Positions 45,495 to 56,384 of a stretch of DNA of 64,000 nt are shown here, one piece after another. Numbering within the stretch: the stretch's first letter is position 1; every line of letters starts with the position of its first letter. The notes beneath the pieces are model-generated. The model saw nothing but the letters and a program-made list of their open reading frames with translations, did not search any database and was not told where the DNA came from. The translations under genes were made by a program, and so were the position numbers. Location of the stretch: positions 56,607,080 through 56,671,079 of the forward strand of contig JACMZG010001863.1 of the NCBI GenBank assembly GCA_018340805.1, read 5' to 3'. Source of the DNA: Microvelia longipes (Eukaryota; Arthropoda; Insecta; Hemiptera; Veliidae).

Positions 45495-46620
45495 ATAAAA
45501 CGTATGTATTTACTGGCTGAGTACAAGTATAGTGAGTCCGAAAATGTTTAACAATATAAATTAAGCGATATTTTTATTCTGACGAGCGTAGCGAATTTAA
45601 AAAGGTAAGTTCCGAGGTACCCTGTACCAGGTTAGAGTCGATAAACCCTTTTAGAGTGAAATAAACAGCAGAATCTACAAGAATACATTTTAAAATTATC
45701 TAAAGTAATAAGATTTGATTCAAATGCTTGCAAGCAATCGATGCAATCTCTAAATGGGGTGAAATCACTTGATGACGTAGCAGCTTCGGAGGTGCCTAAT
45801 TTGACAAAACAAGTTTACTACAAACCATTAGTATTGTAAGTAGAGCCATGAAATTTTATTAGTTTGTATAGAGTAACCTTTTACTGGATAACAGTATTGG
45901 GTTGAGTGAACCTTCTCCACTTCTTCTAAAGCCTTTAATACCGAAGATATAATAGCTAAGGTTGTCTTCTAAACTGAATTCGTATTGCTGAATAGTTGAC
46001 GTAGTAGAATATGGTTCTAATCGGATAAAACCTTATTGGTCGCTATCGACAGGTTTTAAGAATCATACCTTAGGTCTTGGTTAATAGGAACCGGGTTGTT
46101 GCAGAGAGGGCTGAAGTAAGAATCGCAGTTGTGGCCAGGAGGGCTGAAATTTGAAAACGGTTGTGCCAGGAGGGCTAAAATACGAAAAAAATGTGTTCAG
46201 GAGGACTGAAGTGTAAATCACAGATGTGACAAATTTTTCAAAACTGAACAATAAGTCTCTATTCTATTTTTTGACTATCTAAATAGCATTATAGGGAATC
46301 TAAATCGAAGCGACAACTATGGGCTGCTACAAATAGTTGGCAAGATTTCTGCCACAGACAAGCTCTGAGAACTTGTTTAGAATTGATAGTGTTACGTATT
46401 CAAAACATGTAATTATTTGTTTATGAGCTTCTATTTTATAATTCTGTACCTTCTTAATACATGTAAGAAAGCTTGGTAAATTGACTTCTATTCACTGTCC
46501 GTTCCCACTTAAATACTATTGCTTTAAATCCTGTCATCTCTAATCTTTCAATCCTTTTCCCACATTTTACGTGAAATTGATTCTATCTAGATGGGGCCTA
46601 TCCCATAGATAAACAATATT
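45495..46620. other. Spacer, nothing recognised
   Basis: Contains loosely repeated GTGNCAGGAGGGCTGAAAT phrases at 46130-46215. No gene. Confidence 0.4.
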
Positions 46621-46625
46621 AACAT

Positions 46626-46777
46626 TGTTGTTATGTCACTCAGTGTCAATTGTAGCCAGTCTACTTGAAGACATCAGTCAAGATATTTATTAATAGTTTT
46701 ATGTTAAATGTATTAAGTTAATATATACAAAGTTATGTTCTGTTATATGAAATCCGGTGTAGTCTCTCCTAACTATA
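46626..46777 (+). repeat. 5' LTR of the copia element
   Basis: Starts TGTTGTTATGTCACTC and ends CTCTCCTAACTATA. Identical base for base to the 3' LTR. The end is TA rather than the usual CA. Confidence 0.95.
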
Positions 46778-46792
46778 GGTTACGGGCCCAGG
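46778..46792 (+). promoter_or_regulatory. Primer-binding site (half-tRNA iMet type)
   Basis: GGTTACGGGCCCAGG directly follows the LTR. It is complementary, with one mismatch, to the anticodon stem-loop of initiator tRNA-Met, the internal priming mode used by copia. Confidence 0.75.
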
Positions 46793-46969
46793 AACAATGC
46801 TAAAAAAGTAAGTTTCTGACCATAAGAAATTGATTTTATTATTTAAAAAATATATTAAAATTTGACACCTAATAAAGTGTTGACATTAAATAAAAAAAAC
46901 ATTATTTTTTTTAAAGAAAATTTTTGAATAAAATCTTAAAGAAATTTTTAAGAAGGAAAATATTTTAAA

Positions 46970-49900
46970 ATGTCTAATACAGTAAATTGTAAAATAGAGC
47001 CTTTAAAGAAAGACAACTATGATACGTGGCAAATACAAGCACAAGCCATACTCATCAAGAATGGATTATGGGAGTATGCATCAGGTGAAATTAAAAAACC
47101 TAATCCTGATAATGAGAAAGAACTAGCTCAATGGAATAAAAATGATTTGCATGCAAGAGCAGATCTAATGCTGATCATAGCACCCTCAGAACTCAAGCAA
47201 ATTAAAAATTGCAAGACATCAAAGGATGTTTGGGATACTTTAAAAAATATTTATCAAAGTAAAGGTCCTGCTAGAAAAGCATCACTCTTAAAGAAACTTA
47301 TCTTACATAAAATGAAAGAAGGGTCTAATGTAAGACAACATTTAAATGAATTCATGGATGCTGTAGATAAATTGGAAGAAATGGACATCAATATAAATTC
47401 AGACCTGTTAAGTATTATGATGTTGTACAGTTTAAGTCCATCATTTGAAAATTTCAGAGTCGCAATTGAATCGAGAGACAATTTACCGAAACCGGACGAT
47501 TTAAAAATAAAAATTTTAGAAGAAGCTGAAGCTCGTAATAAAGACGAATCGGAGAATAAAATAACTGAAGATGCATACATGGGTAAGAGATACAGAAATC
47601 ATTACCAAGGACATCAATCTACAACACACCAAGGTAAACAATTTAAATATAAATGTAAAATATGCTCAAAAACTAATCACAAAACCGAAAATTGTTGGCA
47701 TAATAAAAATAAAAAGGAAGAAAAAAAGAAAGGAGATTCAACATTTAATATTTTTGAAGAATGCAAGTCATCGGATATGAGCAATAATGAAAATAATGAC
47801 TTATGGTGCCTTGACAGTGGATGCACTTCACACATGTGTTTAAATAAAACACAATTTATTGGAAAAATTGATAATGGAGGTGGTATATTGAAGTTAGCAT
47901 CAGAAAACCAAACTACCAAGATCACAGGGGTAGGTTCAGTCAAAATAAAATTACCAGAGAACAATACAATTAAACTAACCAATACCTTGTTAGTACCTAA
48001 TCTCACGACAAACCTAATTTCAGTAGGAAAGGCTACCAATCATGGTCACACAGTAATATTTAAGAAAAATTTTGCAGTAGTCAAAAATAAATTTGGAAAA
48101 ACTGTAATGAAAGCAAATAGGAAAAATGGATTGTACTACATAGAAAATCAAAATAAAAATTATTCCAATGAAAATCATGAATCAAACCTAAGCAAAGAGT
48201 CTAAAATTACAAGTTGGCATCAGAAAATGGGACATCTAAATGAAACAGAATTAAAATTGGCTATGAAAAATAAACTACTACAAGGATTAGAATTCAATTT
48301 TAAAGAAAAATTAGATGATTGTGATACATGTATTAAAGGAAAATTCTCAAGATTACCGTTCAAAATTAGAGATAAACCAAAAAATTTGGAAATATTAGAA
48401 ATTGTACACACAGATGTTTGTGGACCAATTCGAATACCATCACCAGGTGGAGCAAAATACTTCATAACATTTATTGATGAAGCTACTCGTTATTGTTACG
48501 TGAAATTCTTAAATAATAAAAGTGAAGCATTACAAGCGTTCAAAGAATATAAAACAGAGGTAGAAAACTACACTGGAAAAAAGATAAAATTTATTCAATC
48601 TGATCAGGGAACAGAGTATGTAAACAAAGACTTTGATAGATTTCTAAAAGAATCAGGCATTCAAAGAAGATTATCTGTTAGTTATACACCACAACAGAAT
48701 GGATTGGCAGAAAGAAAGAACAGAACACTTGAAAATATGGCCAGATGTTTACTAATACAAGCTAATGCACCACTAAAACTGTGGGCTGAAGCTATAAATA
48801 CTGCTAATTACTTAAGAAATCGTTGCCCGAGCAGATCAATAGAAAATCAAACACCATATTACAAATGGACAGGAAAAATACCGTCAGCAAGACATTTACA
48901 CATTTTTGGATCAAAATCGTTTGCTATGGTCAAAGAACCAAAACGCGGAAAATTTGAGTCTAGAACACAGGAAGGAATATTTGTTGGATATTCGTTAGTT
49001 TCAAAAGCTTTTAGAATTTTTATACCATCTGAAAATAAAGTTAAAGTAACAAGAGATGTAAAGATTTTGAACAAACCATACTACGAAGAACAAAAAAATA
49101 CGCAAAATTATGAACTTTATTCAAAAGATGAAATAACTGAAAAAACAAAAGAAATAAAAAACGGAAATAAAACAAACAATACAGATAACAAAAATAAGAA
49201 ACAAAACAAAGAAGATGACAGTATCTACATTAGAATAACTAGATCAAAATCGGCAAAAGAAAAAAAGTTGAACCGGGAACAAGTGTCTGAAAGTGAACAT
49301 GAATCGGAATTAGAACATGAGACAGATTCCGAACAAGACAAAAGTCAAAATTCAGAGGATGAAACAAATCAAAATTCAGAAGAATTAACAAATCATAATT
49401 CAGAACAAGAAGAACATCAAAATTCTGAAGAAGAGCAAAATCAAAATTCAGAAGAAGAACAAGAAGAAAATCAAGATGCTGAAGAAGAGCAAAATCAAAA
49501 TTCTGAAGAAGAACAAAATCAAGATTTAGGACAAAATATAAATGAAAAACAAAGACCTCAAAGAACAAGAAACCCACCTCTATGGACTCAAGATTACGAC
49601 ATGAGTTACCTGTGTGAAGTTAAAGAAGCTCTACAGGGACCAGATTCAAAAGAATGGAGTGAAGCAATAAAGAATGAAATCTATTCTCAAATAAAAAATA
49701 AAACTTGGAGTATAGTTCCAAAAGAAGCCGGAAAAAATTTAGTAGGCTGCAGAATGATTCTGAAAAATAAATACAAATCAAACGGAGAATTGGAGAGAAG
49801 AAAAGCTCGTCTGGTAGCCCGAGGATACTCACAGTGTCCGGGTATTGACTTCACTGAAACATTCGCACCTGTTGCTAGACTAAGTTCTGTTAGACTGTTA

Positions 49901-51235
49901 CTTGGAGTAGCTGCTGAACTAGGTTTAACTATAGGTCAACTAGATGTCACAACAGCATTTCTAAATGGAGATTTAGAAGAAGACATACACATGTTAGTAC
50001 CTGATTATCTTGAACAAATTTTATATGAAATAGTATTGGATGAAAGTGCAAAAGAAAAATCAGATGTACTTGAAGAAGCCATGGACATGCTTGAAAAACT
50101 TAGAGAAGGTCCAAAGGACAAAGTCTGTAAACTTCACAAAGCTTTATACGGTTTAAAGCAAGCAGGGAGACAATGGTTCACCAAATTAGACATAAAATTA
50201 AAACAGTTAGGATTTAAATCTTCAACAGCGGATCCTTGCATATACACAGCTAAGAAGGGGGGAGACCTCATACTCCTAGCAGTGTATGTGGACGATATTA
50301 TTGTTGCTTCAAAGAATAAAGAAAGCTTAGTTAAATTAAAACAATTACTTGAAGAAAATTTTGAAATGAGGGATTTAGGTAGTCTTCAATATTGTCTCGG
50401 AATAGAATTTGAACTAAAAGATGGAAAAATTTCACTATCACAACAAAAATATATAGAAGAAACACTTAAGAAATTCAATATGTCCGACTGTAATCAAATA
50501 GCCACACCTCTTGAAGCAGGAAAAAATTTTGTTAAAGCGGAAAAATCGACTGAAGAATATCCGTATCAAAATCTTATAGGAACACTCATGTACATATCGG
50601 TAGCTACGCGACCAGATATCGCCCACGCAGTAAGTTACTTAAGTCAGTTTAATACCTGCTACAACAAAGAACACTGGTCAGCTGCAAAAAGGGTTTTGCG
50701 TTACCTAAAAGGCACAATAAATTACAAATTAGTTTACCAACAATCTGGAAAACCAATCATTGGATATGCGGACGCAGATTGGGGCCAATGTAGTGTAGAT
50801 AAAAAATCTTACTCTGGCGTATGTTTTAAATATGCAGGAGCACTTGTTAGTTGGGAGTCAAAGAAACAAAAAACCGTTGCTCTTTCGACAGCTGAAGCTG
50901 AATATGTAGCTCTTACAGAAGCAGCGAAAGAAGGCATACATTTAAATCAGCTTATAAATGACATGGGAATACCACATGAAACCATAGAAATCTTTAATGA
51001 CAACCAAGCTGCGCAAAGTCTATCAAAACTTCCAATTGTAAGCTCAAAGACTAAACATATAGCTATAAAAGAACACTTTATAAGAGACGCTGTCCAGAGA
51101 GGACAAGTTAAAGTCTCATACTTGAAAACTCAAGAAATGGAAGCTGACATTCTCACTAAGGGACTCAGCTCACCTACTCACAAATACCTACTAGGCAAGA
51201 TAGGACTGAAAGCACCCAACAGCGACACTTCGTGA
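46970..51235 (+). CDS. Copia gag-pol polyprotein
   Basis: 1421 residues in one frame starting at ATG 46970, 190 bp after the primer-binding site. Order of domains: Gag (UBN2-like, residues 10-200) with a zinc knuckle C-X2-C-X4-H-X4-C near residue 228 (CKICSKTNHKTENC); aspartic protease with DSG near 282 (CLDSGCTSHM); integrase with HHCC zinc finger (HQKMGHL ... CDTCIKGK) and DDE residues in HTDVCGP (about 480), QSDQGTE (about 543) and NGLAERKNRTLE (about 580); an acidic Glu/Gln/Asn-rich linker near 760-865 made of NQNSEEEQ-type repeats; reverse transcriptase from about 890 with QLDVTTAFLNGDL, LYGLKQAGRQW and YVDDI near 1105; RNase H with DADW near 1267, ALSTAEAEYVA, and DNQAA near 1343. The pol order integrase before RT is diagnostic of Ty1/copia. 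Protease, integrase, RT and RNase H catalytic residues are all present, so activity is plausible. All minus-strand frames across it are shadows. Confidence 0.97.
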   Translation: MSNTVNCKIEPLKKDNYDTWQIQAQAILIKNGLWEYASGEIKKPNPDNEKELAQWNKNDLHARADLMLIIAPSELKQIKNCKTSKDVWDTLKNIYQSKGPARKASLLKKLILHKMKEGSNVRQHLNEFMDAVDKLEEMDININSDLLSIMMLYSLSPSFENFRVAIESRDNLPKPDDLKIKILEEAEARNKDESENKITEDAYMGKRYRNHYQGHQSTTHQGKQFKYKCKICSKTNHKTENCWHNKNKKEEKKKGDSTFNIFEECKSSDMSNNENNDLWCLDSGCTSHMCLNKTQFIGKIDNGGGILKLASENQTTKITGVGSVKIKLPENNTIKLTNTLLVPNLTTNLISVGKATNHGHTVIFKKNFAVVKNKFGKTVMKANRKNGLYYIENQNKNYSNENHESNLSKESKITSWHQKMGHLNETELKLAMKNKLLQGLEFNFKEKLDDCDTCIKGKFSRLPFKIRDKPKNLEILEIVHTDVCGPIRIPSPGGAKYFITFIDEATRYCYVKFLNNKSEALQAFKEYKTEVENYTGKKIKFIQSDQGTEYVNKDFDRFLKESGIQRRLSVSYTPQQNGLAERKNRTLENMARCLLIQANAPLKLWAEAINTANYLRNRCPSRSIENQTPYYKWTGKIPSARHLHIFGSKSFAMVKEPKRGKFESRTQEGIFVGYSLVSKAFRIFIPSENKVKVTRDVKILNKPYYEEQKNTQNYELYSKDEITEKTKEIKNGNKTNNTDNKNKKQNKEDDSIYIRITRSKSAKEKKLNREQVSESEHESELEHETDSEQDKSQNSEDETNQNSEELTNHNSEQEEHQNSEEEQNQNSEEEQEENQDAEEEQNQNSEEEQNQDLGQNINEKQRPQRTRNPPLWTQDYDMSYLCEVKEALQGPDSKEWSEAIKNEIYSQIKNKTWSIVPKEAGKNLVGCRMILKNKYKSNGELERRKARLVARGYSQCPGIDFTETFAPVARLSSVRLLLGVAAELGLTIGQLDVTTAFLNGDLEEDIHMLVPDYLEQILYEIVLDESAKEKSDVLEEAMDMLEKLREGPKDKVCKLHKALYGLKQAGRQWFTKLDIKLKQLGFKSSTADPCIYTAKKGGDLILLAVYVDDIIVASKNKESLVKLKQLLEENFEMRDLGSLQYCLGIEFELKDGKISLSQQKYIEETLKKFNMSDCNQIATPLEAGKNFVKAEKSTEEYPYQNLIGTLMYISVATRPDIAHAVSYLSQFNTCYNKEHWSAAKRVLRYLKGTINYKLVYQQSGKPIIGYADADWGQCSVDKKSYSGVCFKYAGALVSWESKKQKTVALSTAEAEYVALTEAAKEGIHLNQLINDMGIPHETIEIFNDNQAAQSLSKLPIVSSKTKHIAIKEHFIRDAVQRGQVKVSYLKTQEMEADILTKGLSSPTHKYLLGKIGLKAPNSDTS

Positions 51236-51242
51236 GGGGGAG
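51234..51242 (+). promoter_or_regulatory. Polypurine tract of the copia element
   Basis: GAGGGGGAG lies immediately before the 3' LTR and overlaps the polyprotein stop codon. It primes plus-strand DNA synthesis. Confidence 0.85.
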
Positions 51243-51394
51243 TGTTGTTATGTCACTCAGTGTCAATTGTAGCCAGTCTACTTGAAGACATCAGTCAAGA
51301 TATTTATTAATAGTTTTATGTTAAATGTATTAAGTTAATATATACAAAGTTATGTTCTGTTATATGAAATCCGGTGTAGTCTCTCCTAACTATA
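51243..51394 (+). repeat. 3' LTR of the copia element
   Basis: 152 bp, identical to 46626-46777, followed by the AACAT target duplication. Confidence 0.95.
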
Positions 51395-52960
51395 AACATA
51401 GATGGTTCACTCCCAAGTGTAGCAGGAACACTCAATTGACAAGATTTTGTTTATGATTTAAGTTGGGGGCCTCATCACTAGAGTCTTGAAGAGCGCTAGT
51501 AGTAAAAATCTATTTGTTCTATTCTCTACTAGATTGTGCTGTAGTATTTTTTAAATACGAACAGTTGTCAATCGTTTAGTAAAATAAAATAAAAATAAAC
51601 AAAGATCTATGGTATGCTGTAGTATTCGCGATGTATTTTTGTTTTTCAAAACTTGGGGGCCTCATTACGCGAAGCAGCACCATCGTTTTCTTAAAAAAAT
51701 TACAATAATTCATTTTCAGTGTTTTAGACTTAAGATTTAAATTTGCTATCTGAATATAACATCTCGGGTTGGCGCAAACGGATAAGTAAAGGAAACAAAC
51801 AAAAAATGAAACTCTGTCATTAGAGGTTCAAATCCAAGGGGGGACGACAATATGGGTGAAGTAAGAGTGTGAAATTAAATTTTTCACTTTTAACCAATTT
51901 ATACGAAATTCTTTTAGAGCTTTCTTGGGATCACTCATCCATCGACTCCTCATCATTCTAGCGCTGAAAAGCGGATGGGAAGACTCGATTACCCTCAACA
52001 GCTCGTTGTTTGGTTGAATAAAATAAAAAAAAAATAAAAATGTCAGAAATAAAAATTTCTGACAGTTTCACGCTTCCGCCACTGGACTGTACTACTTGAG
52101 CCTCCTGCATCCCATCAACTATTTTCTTTAAAAAATCTTTGAGTGAGCCATTTATGTTAATATTGTTTATCTATGGCCTATCCCGTTATAAACTTCATCA
52201 TCAGATGAAACCTCCCAAAAAATGACAAGACAACAATTGACAGTTCCAAATTTGTTAATTTATCATTTAATTGGAGATAAGGGAGTTAATCAGAGCGGTG
52301 GCCTATGGAGATTTATTTCGCTAAACTATTTAAAAGGCAACGTTTAATAGTAGACACCCTGGTGAATAAATCTCATCCAAGGTTTTACGTTATGTGTTTG
52401 ATAGTAGAAGCAAGTTATATATTCATGACACGTCTCTCAGCTGTTCCACCAGATCCGTCACTGGATTAAAAACAATATGGCCGTCAACAAGTTACAATTT
52501 AGTCTGACAATTTATTTGCATTGCATGTATTTAACTTAAAAACACATAATATGTCTTTGATAAGTAGGGATGTTTAGTAACTCTGTGGTTTGAAAATATT
52601 TACAAAATACTGTTTTAGATAGAGGCTATATAAAGTGTCTACTTTACAGCCTAAAAAAGTCAGTAAAGAATAACTTTATTGCTAAGGCGATAAAAAAAAT
52701 TACTAACATCCACCAGCTGTAAAGTTTTACTTTATAGCCGCTAAGCAAATCAGTAAGTGAAGTAAATAAGGTAAAATATTTAAAATAAATAAGTGAGGAG
52801 GGCTCGTAAAGACAAGTTTATAATCAGAAGGTAACAATGTTTCACTTCATAAATAGTAGCATATTCATGTTATCTATGACAGTAAAATATACATTTTTTT
52901 AAAATTTTATATCATTGACAGCGGCCTTAAAAACATTTTTTTTACGCAAAAAAGCATAAA
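51395..52960. other. Spacer; contains an inverted copy of the copia target
   Basis: 52149-52183 (CATTTATGTTAATATTGTTT then ATCTATGGCCTATCCC) is the inverted counterpart of 46594-46625 plus 51395-51405. The copia element therefore landed in one arm of an older inverted repeat. A small hairpin CAGAAATAAAAATTTCTG lies near 52043-52060. No gene. Confidence 0.5.
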
Positions 52961-52961
52961 A

Positions 52962-53014
52962 AATATATATATATTTTATATGCTAAATATATTATATATA
53001 TTATATATATAATT

Positions 53015-53061
<47 letters not shown>
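52962..53061. repeat. (TA)n microsatellite
   Basis: Interrupted TA alternation. Confidence 0.95.
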
Positions 53062-53064
<3 letters not shown>

Positions 53065-53065
<1 letters not shown>

Positions 53066-53715
53066 GTAAAGCGATTTTATTTCTTTAGGAATTAATTATC
53101 GATTCGCTTCACTTGTCAATGAACCCATTTCCGCAGCAATAAAATATCATTTTACAGCCTAGTTACATGTACTATTAAAAGTACAACTATACAATGCATG
53201 GGAAAGAAATTTAAGATTAAACTATTGTAGACTGAATTTTAAAATCTTTTACTGTAAACTCGATATAATGTATCGATTATAAACACTCATAATCGATTGT
53301 AATCTCTATGTGCAGCCTCTCTAAACTGTTATCTAAGTCATTTTAGTTTTGTAATTTTCTTTTGTCGAATGGTTTTCTTTTACGATTACCACGTCTACGA
53401 AGACTGGGTTGAACACCAGGTTGAATCCTCGACATCGATTTTACTCCGTGTAGACGGGGGTTTAACCCGGTGTTAAACACCGATATCAAGAACCGATAAT
53501 TTGTAGGTTAAATCCCGATAATGTGTCGTGTACACATATCAGAGTGGAACCCGGTGATCAAAGTCAGGTTGTTTTAATAATTATTATTGCTTTCAATTTC
53601 TTCGATTAATTAATAAACATATGAATTTTTATTATGAATTTATTTACCTTTTCCTTATGACATAAAATCAAGATATTGATTTAGCATCAATCTGCTGTCG
53701 AAACTATATTGGTAA
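53065..53715. other. Spacer, nothing recognised
   Basis: Loosely repeated GGTTGAA/CCGGTGTTAAAC/CCCGATAATGTG phrases at 53405-53575. No gene. Confidence 0.4.
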
Positions 53716-53717
53716 AA

Positions 53718-54625
53718 TAATAGTTATTTATGCACCTAGTGAATAATGACACCCATTATAACCCTGGTCACTGTAATGATTCCTAAGGCTGAAAGCCGAA
53801 GGAATCATGATTTATAAATCCCGAGGCGCAAGCCGAGGGAATTATTTATTTTAATCCCGAGGTTTTAGCCGAGGGATAATTACAATTATCTCCCGAGGCT
53901 TGCCGAGGGAGATAATTTGACGAGGGTTATAATAGGGCATTATTCACGTGGTGCATACAAAATTTTATCTCCAGAAGGAAAAACAATATATATGAAACAA
54001 AAAAAAACTGTATTTGTTTATATATAGAATCAGTGAAACATAATTATACTATTTTATGCAAAATTAACAAAAATACATTGTATAATATATTTACATACAA
54101 CATAACCACATACATACATAACAAACAATATAATAAACAAAAATATATAATACCTAAATGCTCTATTTTAACCGTATTTGCTTCGTCATCTACAAGACGG
54201 TTGAAGATTATCGGGGATATCGGGAAACAATTCATCTATGTCGTTTACTATCATTTCATTATCACTTTCCATCGTAAACAACCGCACTAAATCCTTTTAT
54301 GATAAATATAACAGGAATATTACTCGAAAGATAAGAAAAAACTTAGTAAAAAAGTAGGTATTTATCGTCAAAACAGATTTGATAAAGAAATTATTTGTTT
54401 ACAGACAGCTGGGATTTAATGAATCAGTGCTGCCAACATAACTTTGTTAACTCAAAATTCTTTACGTAGATTTTTGAATCTGTAATTTTAACTACTCAAT
54501 AATTAAGTTGGCTAAGCTGGATTATAACCGGCGGAAATAATAAATTATTATTCCCGCTGGGTTATAATGACGGTCATTATTATATAAAAACAAGCCCCGA
54601 AATTTTTGATTAGTACCCTTTTGGA
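53718..54625 (-). mobile_element. Recombinase-type transposon remnant, copy 2
   Basis: Left end AATAGTTATTTATGCACC and an outer stem closing at GGTGCATACAA (53952), as in copy 1. Four inner hairpins carry the bodies CCTAAGGCTGAAAGCCGAAGG, CCCGAGGCGCAAGCCGAGGG, CCCGAGGTTTTAGCCGAGGG and CCCGAGGCTTGCCGAGGG, closed by GATT/AATC, AAAT/AATT, TAAT/ATAA and ATCT/AGAT. Then comes TTTTATCTCCAGAAGG, matched on the right by CCCTTTTGGAGATAAATT near 54605-54622. A short minus-strand frame lies inside. Confidence 0.7.
54186..54272 (-). pseudogene. N-terminal remnant of the recombinase-like gene, copy 2
   Basis: Minus ATG at 54272 gives MESDNEMIVNDIDELFPDIP and stops at 54186. The pattern (short acidic start, D-I-D-E-hydrophobic-F) matches MSDNIVCDIDEIFNNTPPDI in copy 1. 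Nothing convincing follows, so it is a truncated relic. Confidence 0.5.
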
Positions 54626-54629
54626 GATA

Positions 54630-55000
54630 AATTAATTTTTTAGCTCAAGTTTAAGTCGCGGTTCACTGTAATAAGCGCTGCTTATGATATTGGTTCTTCG
54701 CCTTCACATAAGAGCAGTGTATTTTCTTTTTCTGTTGTTCCTTACCGCATATGCCTCGTTTAATAAAAACACTAATTAGTAGGCTAGAGCAGTTATAATT
54801 ATAACGCATACAAAATAAGGAAAGACCAATTCATGTTTTAAAAATATTCAAAATACTACGTAGAATACAAAACAGAAATAATTGCAAATCATGTTGATTT
54901 TGAAGAATGGCCAACCTAGACAAACAAATATCCTTTAAGACAATATTGATCTTCATTTAGATTTAACTTATTATTTTATGGATAAACGTCTTTATTAGCT
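54630..55000. other. AT-rich spacer, nothing recognised
   Basis: No signal. Confidence 0.4.
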
Positions 55001-55002
55001 AC

Positions 55003-55328
55003 ATAGAGATATATATTAGAAGAGCATAGCCTATATTAAAACATCGAGAGGCCTGAAACATCTTTTTGAGGCTCTCAGGGGCTCTGTGTAACCTCATTGA
55101 AACTTCCTCTAAGAGTGAGTTAAGGTTAAAACTAATAAATCGTTGACAGCGTTTCTGGCATTGTTAGGGTTTTGTTTTCTATTATAAACGTTGTATTATA
55201 TAAGTTACTGTATTTTTTAATGTTTACTTCATCATATTAATATTAATGGGTGTTCACTTGATCAAGTTACTTCTTTGATGTTTCAAAATTCAACCCATAG
55301 GGCCCCTCTAGTAATAATATCTCTATGA
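55003..55328 (+). mobile_element. MITE, CATAGAGATAT family, with target duplication
   Basis: Starts ACATAGAGATATATATTAGA and ends CTAGTAATAATATCTCTATG. ATTAGCT flanks it on both sides, a probable 6-8 bp target duplication. Body as in the copy at 36.3 kb. Confidence 0.85.
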
Positions 55329-55341
55329 TTAGCTCTATTTT

Positions 55342-55622
55342 TCATAGAGATATTATTACTAGAGGGGCTATTGGTTGAATGTTAAAGCATCGAAAAAATA
55401 ACCTGACTACCTTCGAATTTCAATGTAGTTAAATACACAGAACAAAATTACTGTAACAAATATTAAAGAACGTTTAAAATACATACTAAACACAGATAAT
55501 GTCCGGGAAGCTAAAAACAATTGATTTATTATAACCTTAACTTACTTTTAAAGGAGGTTTCAATGAAGTTACACAGAGTCTTTGAGAGCCCCAAAAAGAT
55601 GTTTCAGGCCTCTCAATGTTTT
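55342..55622 (-). mobile_element. MITE, same family, inverted and truncated
   Basis: Begins TCATAGAGATATTATTACTA only 13 bp after the previous copy and runs in the opposite direction to TTTCAGGCCTCTCAATGTTT, where it is cut off. The two copies form a palindrome of about 600 bp. Confidence 0.85.
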
Positions 55623-55624
55623 AA

Positions 55625-56080
55625 TTTTTTAATGAAGAGTATGAAGTGACTTTCTAAGCATAATATCAAAAATCAGAAGAGGTTAGATTCATCACCATAA
55701 TTAGCTGAGCATACAAAATTGTAAGCCTGTACGACAAATAGTGACAAAGTACTTTAGGGAGTCGAAAAAGGTACGGGTGGTACGGCCTTGACATCTAATA
55801 GTACGCAGTGTATTTAAATAGAATTAGTCTTTTGTAACATTGGTACTTCAGTGGGGGGGGGGGGGGTGGATAGATTTAAAACATCTGGCAAACATCGCGT
55901 CGTAGGTAAGGCGTCTGAGGAACTAAACACTTCAAGACAAGACCTTTTAACAAACATGGGGGTAGCATCATATCCGCTGCCACCCAGCTTTCTTCATTAC
56001 TCTTTATTTTTTATAAAGAAAACAGCGACGACTTTCTTAATAAGCGACTAAAAACTTAACATTCTACCTAAATAGTAAAC
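55625..56080. other. Spacer, nothing recognised
   Basis: Contains a run of twelve or more G at 55853-55866. The 66-codon frame starting there has no recognisable domain. Confidence 0.4.
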
Positions 56081-56084
56081 ATTA

Positions 56085-56250
56085 TTAACCCAAAAATAAA
56101 AAAAAGTAAACAAAACTAACGCAAAAATATAAAAATTAAACGAAACTAACAAGAAAATAAAAAAAAAAAATTAAACAAAACTTACGCAAAGATAAGAAAA
56201 TTAAACAAAACTAACGCAAAAATAAGAAAAGTGGACCAAACTTAACTAGG
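56085..56250. repeat. About 31-bp A-rich tandem repeat
   Basis: Five units of AACAAAACTAACGCAAAAAT plus AAGAAAATTAA. Confidence 0.8.
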
Positions 56251-56384
56251 TAATATTTCACCTAAATTCGCTGCTGATATTAAATCGCAGCAATGCAAAG
56301 GGCAAAATTTTCAAATAAAAAAAAGCAAATAAATAAAAATGGGTTCTGAATTTTTTGGATATAAAAAGACATAGAACTAACTCT

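Larger units (their letters stand above)
46626..51394 (+). mobile_element. Complete Ty1/copia LTR retrotransposon
   Basis: 4769 bp with 152-bp LTRs identical to each other, a 5-bp target duplication AACAT on each side (46621-46625 and 51395-51399), a primer-binding site, one uninterrupted polyprotein frame and a polypurine tract. A paralogous empty site (CAATATTAACATAAATGG, minus strand of 52149-52168) has a single AACAT, confirming the duplication. Identical LTRs mean a very recent insertion, and nothing in the element looks broken. Confidence 0.95.

Noticed and set aside
47254..50626. Minus-strand frames of 60-120 codons across the copia element
   Set aside because: Shadows of the polyprotein gene on the opposite strand.
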